Both the position numbers and the translations under genes were made by a program. From Hymenochaete sp. R1 (Eukaryota > Basidiomycota > Agaricomycetes > Hymenochaetales > Hymenochaetaceae), in the NCBI GenBank assembly GCA_019400425.1, contig JAFREE010000006.1:248001-312000 (forward strand): a stretch of DNA of 64,000 nt, given 5' to 3'. Below are positions 1-13,370 of the stretch, piece after piece. Below the pieces are notes generated by a model. The model had not been told where the DNA came from. It saw nothing but the letters and a program-made list of their open reading frames with translations, and did not search any database. The number at the start of each line of letters is the position of its first letter. Within the stretch, counting starts at the first letter, position 1.

Positions 1-678
1 ACATGCAACAACACGACCAAACAAAAGCAACACAAACAAACATTAATATTAAAGGGCAAGACGCGAGACGCGACTTCTGCACACTACAGACAAATGAAGA
101 TTTGTGACCTCAAAAAACCCATCGCAAATTCTTGAAAAATTCTAAGTATGTTTTTGAAGTTTTTTGTGCAGGTATATCCGAAAATATATCCGTATTTTGG
201 CAGGAGGATAAGAGCTTGTTCCAGAATTTTGTCAACCTCACAAATTTTGAGACAAACTTAGAAAACATTTCACAGTTTTTGACGCATTTATCCGGCCAAC
301 AAATTGGACCATGTCTGCTGTGGCAGTCGTATTCGCCATCTGTCACCGACTTTCGCCGTTCCGCGCCAATGCAAATCAAGCGCCTCTCATTGCTCACTGT
401 CGTTGAAATCGACGTCGGAAATTTTCTTCAAGCCTCGATAATATATGACAATCTGCAGGAGAAGTATGGGAAGGATCCGGAAGGTAACCGACCCTAAGGG
501 CATTTGACTGGGAGGAGTAAAAACATTTCTTCGTGAGTTCAACTCTTTCTATGTGCATGAAATTAGTTTCACATGTTTATTAAAGGCCCAGAAGGAACTT
601 GATTTTGTACCACGAGGGCCGTGATACCCTTTATAGGCTCAGAAAAAAATCGAAACTCGGTCGCTACCTCACATAGCA
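1..678. other. no recognisable gene; left flank
   Basis: AT-richer stretch at the window edge. An open frame of about 120 codons runs through 132-497 on the + strand and another on the - strand over the same bases, but the + frame has no ATG start, neither resembles a known family, and no splice signals join them to the broken F-box-like gene that follows. I see nothing else here. Confidence 0.4.
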
Positions 679-1891
679 ATGGACATGAAAATTCCTTCGC
701 TAAAGCGTGGGGTCATCCCAGCATCGCACCATATCGCGTTCGAGAAACTCCCAGATCAACATCTACTGCCCACCCTGGAACTATGTATGCCAGAGCGGAT
801 GTACAAGCTTGAGCGTGCTGCCAATCTTCTCGGACTCAGACGACACGCTCAAACTAAGCCTCGTCAATTGCCGATTCCGCGAACTCATCCACAAAACTCT
901 GGCAATTTGGTATGCCATCGGACTTACCTACGAAAGCGCACGCGGGACCGTACATCCATCATGATCAAGAACGACGCAGATCAGAAATCTCGAGACATGT
1001 TCTCTCGCACCTTGCGTGTAGAAATCCAGGTGGCCTTTTCTCAACGCTGGCAGCGGTGTAGGGGCCTCCGCATTTACCCTCACGTTATCGGCCACGGTGG
1101 CTCCTGCGCCAGGGGCCTTGGACCAGAGTATGTATGTCAACACTCGTTCAGGTCCGTTTTTGAGTAACTGGAGGTTTCCTGCGGCATAGAATCTACAGCT
1201 ATCAGGGTTCGTGCCCCGTCACTGCGCCTTACACAATTTGACACCATTGTCTATTGAACGTGTTTTCTACGATACCCTGGAATCCTATTCCGCTTCGCAA
1301 CTGCCCTTGGTCCTTAGACATACACCAAACCTTCAGCACTTATCTTCCGAGTGCGGGATCAAGGACCATTACACGCATGATGAAAGTGATTACTATACTA
1401 GGCCTCTAAGATCCGGCGATCGAGTCGAATTGTCGAAACTCGCAATACCTCTTTCAACTACAACGAGATCTTCGACAGACGGGATCTTGATCGAGAGTTG
1501 GTCACGCGTAGATTCAGATAAGCTTACAAGCGTAGATCTGCCCATCTCCCCACATCTCCGGCGCTTTGCTCGGCCTTCCCGCCGGACAGATCGTATTCAA
1601 AGCCTCAAGCCATATTCATCGGCTCGCCTCAAAGCATTCACGCGTCTCCCAGTCGCCAATCGCGACGACAGCATCTACACATTTATCCCAACTCACCTTC
1701 GACGTTTCTCCACTACGAAACCCTTAATTCACTGCGGACATGGTCACTCTATGGCAAGGACTGGACCATCGCGATCACTCCGTACAATTGGATATGTCGA
1801 TCCTAAAGTGGCTTTTTTGAAGGTCGCCAACAAAGATCTTGGTGCAAGACGGGCGGAGGCCCGAATGGATCCACTTCTACACTTACTGTAG
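679..1891 (+). pseudogene. broken F-box-like gene, paralogue of the gene at 14.0-15.5 kb
   Basis: The first about 40 codons (from ATG 679) read MDMKIPSLKRGVIPASHHIA, matching LDMKISEQERSIIPASYHIG near the start of the intact F-box-like gene on the other strand at 15.5 kb. Similarity then continues in another frame (around 850-960): LKLSLVNCRFRELIHKT against LKLSLISHRFRDLIYRT of the intact copy. A third frame from 1211 to 1891 stays open and has the leucine-rich character of the C-terminal half. At least two frame changes and several stops separate the pieces and no intron phases repair them, so I read it as a decayed duplicate. F-box proteins normally bring substrates to SCF ubiquitin ligases; this copy should make no complete protein. 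Confidence 0.65.
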
Positions 1892-3658
1892 CATCGACCG
1901 AGGATCCATGCCTTCCAGTTCCGAACGAACGGAGAAGCAGGCTCTGCTCTCACTCAACTTGCAGAACAATGGCCAGGTCATCTTTTCCTCGCTCCGTCCA
2001 AACTGCTTCTTTTTCTACTCCGACTTCTGCAACCGTGATTCATAAATGCAGATCAAGAAGTTAAGCGCCTGGCCACAGCGCACCTATCGCCGAATCGCGA
2101 GAGGTCCTCGGAAGGCGTAAGGTATCCGGGGATTTAACGTTCAGAACTTGGATTCAACCTCGGAAAAGGCATGCATCCATATCAGTATCATCACCGAACG
2201 CGTAACGATACCTCATGGGCTTATACATACCCGACCACATACAGCACTTACCTACCTACCTGCATGTGCATGCACAAAAGAAAAGAAAAAGATCAGCTTC
2301 GGGTGATTATCATGACGAACCTTCGGATTTTCCCTCGGGGTGTCCTCATATGCATGCATGTTTCCTTTTTCTCCGTATCCTTCGAACAGATAATCAGGCG
2401 TCCTTCGACCGCCCTTCGATGGACACATCCTCCGCCACGAACGGACGACAGTCGGGGAACCCTGAGAATGGTCACGGTGCGGGGCGCGGGGCACGGGAGA
2501 AGCCCCGAGGCGAAAGACGAAAGCTACGAGAAACCGGGAACCGTGGTTGTAATCACACGTTTCGGAATCGGACGCATGATTCAGGTTCATGATCATTGAT
2601 CATCAATATGCTGTATGAGGGTGACCGGCGTGGGGACTGGGAACAAACAGTACTAGTACTGGTGAACGACTGGGGACGGGTGCGTGTGAACTGAACTGTG
2701 AGAACGTCGGGTTGGGATCTAGAAACGGACAAGTCGTAAGGTGACGACAACTACTGGTACTGGTAGTACTTGAAATGGCCGGACATTGATTGGACAATCG
2801 GGAGACAGTACCGAGTACGGCGTCAACAGTACTAGTCACGGTGGTGGCACCCTGAAGTCCAATGGTCCATCCCCGTCGCGAGTCTCGCGACCCGACTCAC
2901 AACACGACCTTCCGAATCCTCCGACCTCCGACGACCGACGAGAGTCGTGTGCGTGGGCATAGAAAATAGAACAGAAGTTCAGGGTCCAGCTGGATTTGGT
3001 TTTTTTTATTATCATTTTTCTTTCTTTTTCTTTCTTTCTGATTTTGATTTTGAAAAAGTAAAAGGACGAAATCGAACTGATACTGTCACTCACGCTGGCA
3101 TGCCAGCTGAGTGGGATTTCGGAAACTGGCTAGGGAGCGAGGGTGGTAACGAACTGTCAATTGAACAGTTGGACTTGAAGGCGGGCTAGTAGTAACTATA
3201 TGCAGTACTGGTAGCGGGGTTCCGGGCTTACTGAAATCGTTCAACCCGCTTCGGCACTCGTGCTATTTTCCATCCTTGTTCGCGTTCGCATTCGCTATTC
3301 CCGCAGTTCTCTACCCTTGTTCGTTCGCCGTTCGTCGTGACTTCAAACAGAAGGCATGCTACCCTTCCCCTACCCCGCCTTCTTTCAAGCCCGAGGATCG
3401 TCGCGGAGACATGGGGATCGCTTAAGGATGGGACGTACGATAGGGCAACACACTTGCGACTTCTCGAATCTCGAAGCAAGATGGATGGTAGATACCGGAC
3501 TCCGGAGTGGAGCGAAATGGTTCGGAGTTGGTACAATATTAATGGTAAGCGCCACGAGTCCGAGTCTGCTAGCGAAGGGGCGACTCAGACTCGGAGCAGC
3601 TAGCTCCGAGGTCGTTGCGGAGGCAAAGACGGAAACCAGTATCTCTAATAATAAGCTT

Positions 3659-3682
3659 GCCAGTGCCAGTGCCAGTGCCAGT
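3659..3682. repeat. tandem GCCAGT repeat, four units
   Basis: Four head-to-tail copies of a 6-mer that is also scattered singly through this gene-poor block. Confidence 0.85.
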
Positions 3683-5414
3683 TGATCCGCTCCTTCCTGT
3701 AACCAGCCAGCCTGACGGCGAGGACGGACTCGGAGCTATGCCGTTTATCGTGAGGTGAGTGGGAGTCCTGAGTCATGTCGGCGAACAATCTCCGGACTCG
3801 ACTCAGAGCGGCTTACTACTGTAGCTCCAGTTCGTGCATGGGAACATGGCGTGTCGGCGTCCGGGGGAACAACGTTGGATGAACCTGGGTTCGGGATCCC
3901 AGGAATCAACTTAATCGACTGAATCAACTGATAAAGATAGAGAAGCCTGAGCCGTTGACGAACTTGATCTTACAAGCTTAAGGAAGAGAAGAGTGGGGAG
4001 GTCCGGGGGACAGCCTCAGGCTGAGGGATCGGCATCAATATCATAATCATCTACATGTGTATTATCCGTGAGTGTGCATTTTGCGACTTACGATAATGGG
4101 GAAAAAAGCCTGTATCCGACCTCTGATTCCGAGCCCGACTCCTTATTGACAGTACTAGTGCTACAACTACTATCAGTGGCCCGGTCACAGCGCCAGTGGC
4201 ACGCAGACCTCGCAAGTACGTTATCATCATCATCATTATTTTACATGAATGTTCAGCTATCGTCACTGGCAGGCGCATGGCAGTGGTGCAATTCAAATAC
4301 CGTATCTACGCCTCCAAGGATCAAGTTCAAATTCCCATCTCTGCTTCTTTGAGGCGCATGCGGAGGGACTCAGCCTCACCTGCCTATCGGTGTCGGTGTC
4401 GGTACCAGTGGGATTTCAAATTCCGTATTCCGTATTCCAAATTCCAAATTCCGAGTCCGGATTCGGATTCGGAATCGATAATCCAGCACTAATTCAGTGG
4501 CGGACACTCAGGCTGGCACTCATGCCATGCCCTTTGCACGTAGCACCGGCGCCAGTACTAGTGCATGTAGGGAACCACCAGTACTTCAATTGTGAGATGC
4601 CGATGTACTGACTCGGCATTGGTACCGCGTATCTTGATTCATCCGAGATGAGATCCTTCCGTCACCGTGACTAACAACTGACAACGACACTAATACTGAC
4701 ACTAACAGACGCCCGTTCGTCCCCCAAATCATGATGCCAAATGGCAGACGCCGCCGCCGCCGCCGCCGCAGCTACCATCGGTGATGATCACTCCAGCAAT
4801 GCCATGCCAGTGATCGCTCACCGCAGCAGCAGCAACAGCATCAACCTTCTTCGTAGTATCGCACACATCGCTCCACCGCGACTGTGTCCGTTATCGCATC
4901 ATCCACTGGCTCGCGTAGCCCGCTGCTAGTATTTCTATTTCAAAGTTCAAGGTGCCCGCAAACCTAAAAAAAGCTTTACCGCGTACCACGTACTATTACC
5001 AGTATCACGGTTAAGCTGGATCACGCAGTGGATCAGCTTGGGTTGAGAACGGGGACGAGAATCGAGAAGTACAGGTGTGTCGTATTTGGACGACTCCAAG
5101 TCCGAGTCCGAGCCTGAGTCCACCCCACCTCCGCGTCTTACCCTTCCTTCCCGCTCTTGCTCCCAGAGGGAAGCGGGAAGTCATATGCCTATTCACCACA
5201 ATAGCCGCGCGTCCGCTGCTAGTGCATTGAGCAGGCCGGTAGAGTACATAAAATAGACGGCGGGTGGTGAGCGGCGGGAGCCTGCCAGTGAGTTCCTATA
5301 TCTATAGGGTACGAGCGTGCGCACCGCACACTCCACACCAATACAATATCAACTTGAATACTTCCCTACCTCCCCTTTATTCGCCCTTGCTCCAAAGGCA
5401 ATACTATATACAAC

Positions 5415-5452
5415 ATGCACTGATGCACTGATGCACTGATGCACTGATGCAC
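5415..5452. repeat. tandem 8-mer ATGCACTG, about 4.75 units
   Basis: Perfect direct repeat with an 8-base period seen by eye. Confidence 0.9.
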
Positions 5453-6862
5453 AGAAGGCGCGCGCTTCCGACGGACTGAAATGGCGGGGTAAGATAGGCT
5501 GGAGGGGGAAAGAAACGGCAGTGCAGTGAAAAGGGCACACCACGTACCAGAGCCAGAGTTGGGAGTACTACTACCAGTACTAGTACCAGTATAGAGTTAC
5601 CATGAACTACCGTGACCGATACCGGTACCAGCATCCAAGCCGAGTCAGCATCAGCGTTAATCAGTATCATACGACGTACAGTTTATTTTATTTCATTACT
5701 ACAGTATCGCTCCGGTTTCTCAGGGCTCAAGCCGAGTCGCCATCCCCATCCAACTAGTACTCGAAGGGACCCCTGAGACGAATATCATACATGGTAGGGT
5801 AGTATGTGAACCTCAGAAGCTTCGACCCTGCTACCACTACCACTACCACTCATTGGCAGTTCATCTCCGAGCAACGACCGACGACCGACGAGCAAGAGCA
5901 AGAGCAACTAGTACTTGGATGAGCATGAACAACGGAGACGGAGAAAAAGAAAAGAAGCGTTGCCAAGCCTAGGGAGAACCCACTGCCACTGGCAAGAGAT
6001 GAAGAACATGTACATGTACATGTGTGAAGGGCCCGGGAGAGGAGACCACGGGCACACGTACTACAGTACTAGTAGTATACTGGTACCCATGCTCGGATGC
6101 TGCATCATGCCAGTGATTACATTAATATTGTATTTCCTCGGGAATTCAAATTTGTTGAGAAAAGTAAAATGAATATAATACGAGAAAATGAATACATACA
6201 TTATTACATATGCATATGAATTAATGAAAGTGGACACACACGTACGCCGCACCTGAATCTTGGCGAACAGGGTGCGGCGTTGTGTACTGTGTTCTGTGTT
6301 TGTTCTGATTCCAATGGCTATTCATTTATATTCCAATTGATCTCTCTAGCCTCTAGCGTGAGATTAGCTCTTTAAGGTAGCAGATAGACTCAGGCTCAGG
6401 CTCAGGTCCGGCCTGTGCAAATTGGCGAGCATTAATATTAACATTAAACGTAGAGAGTTGCGTGGCGCGAGGCGCTAGTACTTTCCCAGTATTCGGAACA
6501 CACACACACACGCATATATATTTAAAAGAAAGCGAGCAATATCAATAAGCGCTGTCTGCCGTTGCGTTGCCTGCTCCTGTGACGCGACTCGGATTCGGAT
6601 TCGGACTGCTGGGAGCAATTGTTGACAACTGGTAGTACTAGTAGTACCGGCGATAAGACGGGGCACGGGAGATGCCTGAGATGCCCCCCCCACCCAGTCC
6701 CAGTCCCAGTCCCACCGCGGATGTTGTTACTTTAGACGCTGTTGATACTGGTAGTAGTTACCCGCTACGCTCGTGGTTCTTACCATCCATGATCCATCCT
6801 GATCTCTGAGGTAAACGGCCTGCTTCTCGAAGGACTCAGGCTATAAGTACACGGAGACCATG

Positions 6863-6893
6863 GAGGAAGAAGAAGAAGAAGAAGAAGAAGAAA
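6863..6893. repeat. GAA trinucleotide tract
   Basis: About ten GAA units followed by GAAA units; purine-only on this strand. Confidence 0.85.
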
Positions 6894-7860
6894 GAAAGAA
6901 AGACTTTTATGAAAAGGTGATGAAGCCGCGTTGACCGACAGGCCGTGCGTCGAGCCGACGAGATGAGATGAGCTCACGTTTCCGGCCGTCCGTCGTCATC
7001 TCCCGAGTGTCAATAATATTAATCCGAGATGAAAAGGCCCAGAAGAGAAGAGGGACGAACGACAGAGATGATTGAATGGACTGTGTGAGTGGTGGAGATA
7101 AAGGAAGACAGCTTCCCAATCGGGAGAGAGTCGCGTTTTGGCAGTACAGTGCACGGTGCACGTGAGGGACGGGAACGGCCGGTTGTTTTTAAACGTTGCT
7201 GAGAGTAAGAAGTAAGAGAGTCCAAAGGCCAAAGATAAGGTTTCTGCTTCCGTCCCTGTCGCCTGTCGCCTGTCGTCCCGCCCCCACGAAGGATGCGAGC
7301 GCTTCTATCATCTATGTTCGGTGTCTGAGCCAAGATTAACATGCGGAAATAGATGGAAAAACCAGGATGGGAGGCTTATGAAGGCGGTTTCCCACTTGAT
7401 TGAGCGCGAGAGGAAGTGACCGAAGAAGGAGGGGGAAAGGAAAGGGCGCATACGTCTAAAGAAAGCGAAAAGAAGACGAGAGAATGAGGTGAGTACCAGT
7501 GTTTCCGTGTTCGCGTTGGGAAGGACGTTCAGAAAAAGAAGAGGACTAGAGATTGACTGACTGGGTGACTGACGTGTGGTTTGGATCTAGGCGACTGGTA
7601 GTAGGGCAGGGAAGAATGAAAGAGCGGTGCTAGGAGGCAAGAGAGCTGCCTGATTAAAATCCTCGGAGGTCCGGAATGGAAGCCGCGGAAAGTGAGAGAC
7701 GGGCAAGATGGATGGATGATGAAAGAGAGGGAGAGCTTAAGCTTGTGTCACTGTAACTCTTGTTACTGTTAGGGATCCCATCCATCATCTCGCGCATATT
7801 CCCGCTTGGACCGTTCACACTGTGATTTGCCATGCTCATGACTTCCGGAAGCTCATTCCC

Positions 7861-8079
7861 GTCCTTATGCTTCTTCTCAACTAGTCCGTCGTCTCCTCAA
7901 TCCCTCCCTTCTCCCTTCTCACTACCCGCCCTAGCCTCTAATCATTCAACCCACACACTCATACCCTCTGACTCCGTTCCTTTCCTCGTATTATAATACC
8001 ACCCTATCCTCCAACTTCCCCTTCCCCCCACGTTGCTGCATTCCCACTTACCCCCCTCCCCCCTCACGTCCTTTCCTCA
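7861..8079 (+). promoter_or_regulatory. CT-rich leader/promoter of the MCT-like transporter
   Basis: Pyrimidine-rich DNA, strongest from 7890 to 8075, ends directly at the ATG of the transporter. CT-rich stretches close to the start are typical of fungal promoters and 5' leaders. The transcription start cannot be placed from sequence alone. Confidence 0.45.
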
Positions 8080-10704
8080 ATGGACGTCTCCAACAACACA
8101 ACCCGCACAAGCCTCTCTTCTCTCGAGATGCAATCGTGCTCCAAACACCAAAAGCTCCACGAAGACAGCTCAGTCGGCTCGCGGTCCCTCAATGGCGAGG
8201 TAAGTCCTCGTGCACCCCCAATTCACTCTACCTCCACATATTCAATGCCACCCCGTCCCATTCGGCCTGCTAATTCCGCAACCAAATCGACCATCCCCAC
8301 TTATACTTCCCAATACAGGTCAGCGTCATCCCCATCATGGACGACCTCTCGCTCGCGAATCGAGTCGACGACAGGGATGGGCACGAGCGGTACACCAAGG
8401 AGGCTGTTTCTACGTCTGCGTCTACGAATTCCGATCCTACAACGCTCGAGCGGGGGATGCAGGAGTCTGCTGGGGGTGCACCGCAGCTCACCTGGCCGGA
8501 TGGAGGGCTGAAGGCTTGGGGGAACGTGTTGGGCTGCCTTTTGATTTCTATCACTGCGTTCGGTACGTGTTTCCACGTCTCCCTGTCAATGTCATTCTAT
8601 TTCTTTTCCTTTCTTTCTAATATCTACACTTTTTAATTTCCCTTAATTTCCTTTTTTGATGATCCTTGGATCTTTATTTTCAATCTTGTTTCATGGAGAC
8701 GGGAATTGGATTTCCAGTTTGATTGTTTCGTGTCTCATTGCGCGTTTTCTTTTTCTTTTTTTAGGTCAAGTCAACTCGTTCGGGGCTTTCCAGTCACATT
8801 ATGCCAGTGACCAGCTATCGAACCATTCCTCGTCTGACATTTCCTGGATCGGGAGCACGCAAGTCACGCTGCTTTACATCTCGGGTCTCTTCCTCGGGAG
8901 GTTCCTTGACGCGTACGGTGCACGTGTAAGCTCCATTTCGCTCTCGACTTCGATTCGAGTTGACAGCTACTGATTTTCTTTTTTCTTCTTTTTTATTCGT
9001 TAGGGCTTACTGATCAGCGGATGCGTGCTGTCCATCTTTAGCACTTGCATGCTATCGTTATCCAAAACATACTACCAGATATTCCTGTCACAGGGTGTTG
9101 GACTCGGGTTAGGAGTCGCACTACAGTAAGTTTCCCCTATCATGCAACTGCAGCCGCAGCCGCAGCTCTAGAATTCTGAATTGTCCGTTGTCTTACAACC
9201 TACTCTTATACTCAGATTTTACCCCTTGGTACGAACTTGCCACTTATCGGGAAATATGCACCCGAACATCCAAATCTCACAATTCTAATCGAAATCTACC
9301 TTCCTTCTTACAGCTCGTCATCCCATCTCACTGGTTCAGGGTGAAACGCGCCGCGGCCGTAGGCATCGTCATCTCCGGTGCGTCCCTCGGAGGGATCATC
9401 TTCCCCATCATGCTCTCGCGCCTGTTCGCCTCGATCGGGTTCGCGTGGGCGGTGAGGGCGATGGCGCTCTTGATGCTCGTCATGCAATGCGTCGCGATCC
9501 CGCTCGTGAAGGAACGGCTCCCGCCTGCGAAGGGGAAGAAGGTGATTGACGTTGACGCGTTCAAGGAGCTTGGGTTCGCGGCGCATTGCGCCAGTGGCTT
9601 CTTCACGTCGTTTTGTGAGTTCTTTCCGTTCCCTTTTTTCCCTTTTCCCTTTTTCACCGCGAAGAACTTCGGAGAGAATTCGAAATGTCTATCTTGTGTC
9701 TCAAATCTGAACCTTGTCTTTTTTTTTCCTTTTTTTTCTAATCTCAGGTATTTTCATGCCGTTCTGGTATATCGGCTTGTTCCTTATGAACCGCGGGTCG
9801 GACGCAAACCTTGCGTTTTACGCCATTTCGATCATGAACGCGTCCGGTATGGTCGGCCGCCTATTCAGCGGATATCTCGCAGACAAGGTGCGGTGCATTC
9901 TTGTTTGTTTTTACGTTCCTCCGCTCTTCTTTCTTGTGGAGTTCTTCTTTGAATCGAATCATTGAATCCGTTCATCACACCCTCTCAAGTCCGCACACGC
10001 CCTTCTTTTTTCGTGACGTGACTTGGTTTTCTCTTCAGTTTCTATTTTTAAGAAACTCTATTCGCGAAGGGAGGAAATTGTGGGGAACAGCTGATTGCAT
10101 GCACGTGTTTACGTCATTCCGGATTTGAATACTAACATCTGGGTATTGTGTGAATTGTGAATTTTGGGTTTTGACGCTGTATTTGTGATAGTTGGGAAGG
10201 TTCAATACCTTAGTCGGGGTGTCCGCGTTACAGGCGATTTCCGTGCTTGCGATATGGACGACATCGACAACGATCACTCAGTCGCTCGTATTTGGTATCA
10301 TGTAAGTGTAAAATCTCAATCCAAGTCCGAACCTATTCTAACGATGCATACATTCCAAAAACCAAAAACCAAAAAAAAAAAGCTTCGGTGCAGCGTCCGC
10401 CTCGTACCTCTCCATCGCCTCCTCCTGCGTAGCCACCATAACGCCCAACCAATCCCATATCGGCACCCGAACAGGCATGTTCACCGCCTCTATGGCTCCC
10501 GGCGTCCTCTCGGGCCCACCTATCGCCGGCGCGCTCATCTCCCTGCGGACGACGGGCAGCTCGGCGGGCGGTGTCGGGGGCGACGTGGAGGAGTTGAAGT
10601 TTCTGTGGGCGCAGGCGTTTGGGGGCGCGTGTCTTGCGACGGGGGCGCTCCTTGCCGTTGCGACGAGGTGGTATATTGGGAGAGGGAAAGGGTGGAAGGT
10701 TTAG
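8080..10704 (+). CDS. MFS transporter, monocarboxylate-transporter-like (MCT/SLC16 type)
   Basis: Twelve-helix membrane carrier; the family moves monocarboxylates or other small organic acids, substrate here unknown. Nine exons: 8080-8199, 8319-8562, 8765-8925, 9004-9125, 9216-9228, 9314-9614, 9748-9887, 10192-10301, 10383-10704; all phases fit and give 510 aa, normal for the family. The hydrophilic N-terminus of about 105 residues leads to TWPDGGLKAW, the MCT signature just before helix 1. Later landmarks are SSDISWIGS, an R-rich loop after helix 4 (SHWFRVKRAAAVGI), MVGRLFSGYLADKLGR before the second half, and GIFGAASASY. A 13-nt micro-exon (9216-9228) encodes FYPL between two helices; skipping it breaks the frame. 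The intron at 9888-10191 (304 nt) is long for this window. Start chosen as the first ATG with a CT-rich leader. Family assignment is firm, substrate is not. Confidence 0.9.
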
Positions 10705-10897
10705 GCGCTGGGGGTGGGGGTGGGATTGGACTTCGGTCGGTCTGTCGGTCGTTGGATTTGGATTTGGGCGATAGGGTTGTCGGGATGATGTCATGATGAT
10801 GGGAGTGGGCGTGTGTATGGGTGGGTGGATGCCACCAGTACTACCAGACAGGGACAGGAATAGAGAGACGGCAGCCGGTCGAAGAGAAGATATAGGA

Positions 10898-10925
10898 GAC
10901 GGCAGACGGCAGACGGCAGACGGCA
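10898..10925. repeat. tandem GACGGCA, four units
   Basis: Perfect 7-mer direct repeat. Confidence 0.85.
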
Positions 10926-11072
10926 TTGGAGAGGCGGTGGGAAGAGGAGTTTTTGGGTTTTGGCCTCTCTTTGACCGGGCGGGTGGGACCTCAGGTTCTT
11001 CAAAGTCGAGGGAAGGAATGGACGAAAGGGGGCTAATTGCAAGTTTAAACTTGGGGTATCGTGGCCGTGGTC

Positions 11073-11100
11073 GGCGTTGGCGTTGGCGTTGGCGTTGGCG
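11073..11100. repeat. tandem GGCGTT, more than four units
   Basis: Perfect 6-mer direct repeat. Confidence 0.85.
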
Positions 11101-13260
11101 GCATTTCTCGCAGCTCACTCTTGAGAGTTTTGCTCCTCCTCCTTTCCTCTCCTAGGCCTGCGTCTAGATCCACCGCTATCGACCTCTTCCCATACTGGGT
11201 GCTTCGATCGATCTGGGAGTTTTTCTCTGGTTTTTCTTTTCTTTCCTGCTTCTTTCCCTTCAAGGTCCGTTCAGGGGTCGTACGAGCTCAATAGCTTACA
11301 GCCTGCGCACGCTTCGGATTCCAGCCTAACGTGGAATGCTGCACGGAGACGTCGTTCCCATCGAATCCGGACTCTCGACTTTCCTCGAACGCGCGCGTAT
11401 TGGGCCTGACGGGAAAAGAAACAGAGGCGCGCGTGACACCAATACCGTTGACCGTTACACCGCTGTGCGTTTTTGCGTTTTTTTCACACATATACAAAGA
11501 CGGATAGAGATGGCAATTGGAATGTGTGTGAAGAGAGAAGGCACGTACGGACCCCGGAGGATTTACGCGTCTGGCTTTTTGTGGAGTTGTGTGTCTGTGA
11601 AGTCGCCGCGTCAGGCATCAGGCGTCAGGCGTCAGGCTTGGTGTGTCACTGCTATGCACCCAAAGCCGATTCGGAAGATGGGAAGATGGAAGATGGAAGA
11701 TGGAGGAGGGACGGGTGATGGGCGATAAAAATAGGATCGGATCGACCGTTGTGGCTTCTGGATTGGGATTGGGTGCGGAAGTGGGAGTGGAAGTGGAAGT
11801 GGAAGAAGGTCGGAACTCTATCATAGTCTATGTTGGACAGGGTTGGGCTGACAATGACACTGACTGACGGAGGTCGATCGCTGACACTGAGGGATCACCC
11901 GACCCGGACCGACGGCGGGACTTGGACTAGGATAACGGGCTTTTGGCTTTCGGGAGAAGAGATTAGAGAAGGTGGTGGTGGATCGTCGTCTCGACCGGAA
12001 AAGGCAGCTTTCAAGTTATGGTACTTCTTTAGGCCGTACGAGTGGTATTGGTTATTGGTGCTGGGTCTGGGTGGTTCTTTCGCCGTTCGCCGTTCGCTGA
12101 CACCGGCACCGACACCGACACTGACACGCCGAGCTGTCTGCTGTCCAATCCAATCTGGTTCCGATCCCAACGTTCCAAGTTGCGAGTGCTAGTGTTCGAC
12201 TTCTCCCCGAGCTTATACTCACGGACAGCGGGACACTGGTATTACGAAGGGTTCCAAGGTGAAGGGTGTCACGACCGACTCGTCCGATTGACGTCGCACT
12301 TCGCCGCCGTTCACGGTTCAGTATGTTGTATGTTGGAAGTGCTTCTACATGTATTTCTTCAGTTTTTTTTTCTTTTCATTTCTTTTCCTTCCATGCATGC
12401 ATACCTTTTCATACTTCCTTCCACGCATACCCTCAGGCTTTTTCTTGCACTTTCTTGATACATGTGCTCAGTCACGTCACCCTCACCCTCTTCCCTACTT
12501 TTTCTTTCTTTCTTTCTTTCCTTTCTTGTCGTTTTCCGTTCGAACACTCGTACTTTTACTGAACGCTTTTCAGGCTTAGGCTTTCCTTTATTCGCTGTAG
12601 ACTCGGGCTTGGGCTGGTAATTCTACGTGACGAATTTCTTGTCCTCTTTCTTTTTCTTTTTCGTTTTCTTTTTTTATGCTTCTGCGAGGTTTTCATCTCG
12701 TATGTCTCTACCTCTGAGATCCCCATTCCTCTTTTTTATTTTATTTTGACGATGACGAAAAACTAATGCATTTTTATGACGTGGCGAACGTTGCCTTCCT
12801 ACGATGCCTCATGCCGTCTTTCCCTCTTTCGTATCCTTCATTTCCCCTTTCGACGATTCATCCCTCTCCCGGTTTCCGATCCGTCCTAAGCAGACGCAGA
12901 CGCAGATTCAAGTTCGACTTCGACTTCGACTTCATACAACCTTAAACCCATAGCTTTCCTTCATTGGCTTTACTTTACTTTTCTTCATCTTTCTCCTCCT
13001 TACACATTATAATCAGTCCCTCCTCTGTCTGTGTTTTAAACTGTTCATACAGTACTAGTCCGGTCGGTCGCTGGCAAACGTTCCGCGTTTTCTTTTCTTC
13101 TTTTCTTGTCGTTCGCCTTTGTCACACATTCGCAATCTTGTACAACTTAGCAACAATGATGATATGATACGGGTTATTTTTTCGTAATGTGTGTGTTAAA
13201 CTGAGTTTACATCTTTTTTTCCCAATGCGTGTGATGGCTAGAGGCGACCCCGAGAGGACC

Positions 13261-13310
13261 CGAGATGAATACTAGAGTAGTTACTACTAGTACTAGTAGT
13301 AGTACTAGAG
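13261..13310. repeat. cluster of overlapping ACTAGT/AGTACT palindromes
   Basis: Within 50 bases TACTAGTA- and AGTACT-type words overlap so that the strand can fold back on itself several ways. Same word as in the two gene deserts. Confidence 0.7.
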
Positions 13311-13370
13311 GTATCCGTAGTCCTGCCAATGATGATATGGAGCACCCTCTGATATTTCATGCCACTGGCA

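Larger units (their letters stand above)
1892..7860. other. 6-kb gene-poor region rich in short palindromes and simple repeats
   Basis: No frame here shows a family, a signal peptide plus body, or a consistent exon chain. The DNA is made of short simple repeats and recurring words: AGTACTAGT-type palindromes (for example near 2651, 2830, 4151, 4556, 5577, 5751, 5907, 6066, 6635), GCCAGTG/CACTGGC (3659-3682, 4193, 4262, 5287, 5986, 6110) and CTCAGGCT/AGCCTGAG (3949, 4012, 4507, 5111, 6388, 6834). The last kilobase before the transporter probably includes its promoter. The same word set returns at 33.7-38.9 kb. Confidence 0.55.
10705..13370. other. gene-poor region after the MCT-like transporter
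   Basis: Probably the transporter 3' UTR followed by low-complexity DNA. It holds tandem GACGGCA (10898-10925), GGCGTT (11073-11100), GGAAGAT (11685-11705) and TTCGAC (12908-12932) repeats, long CT-rich tracts around 12350-12560, and a cluster of ACTAGT palindromes at 13270-13310. No coding frame is convincing. Confidence 0.5.

Noticed and set aside
132..497. Open frame of 121 codons on + with a mirror frame on -
   Set aside because: No ATG at the start of the + frame, no family resemblance, both strands open over the same AT-rich DNA.
3884..3903. Hairpin CCTGGG...CCCAGG with TTCGG, resembling a tRNA T-arm
   Set aside because: No A box, anticodon arm or acceptor stem around it; a chance palindrome in motif-rich DNA.
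10793..11155. Open frames on both strands after the MCT-like transporter
   Set aside because: Caused by GGCGTT and GACGGCA tandem repeats; no domain.
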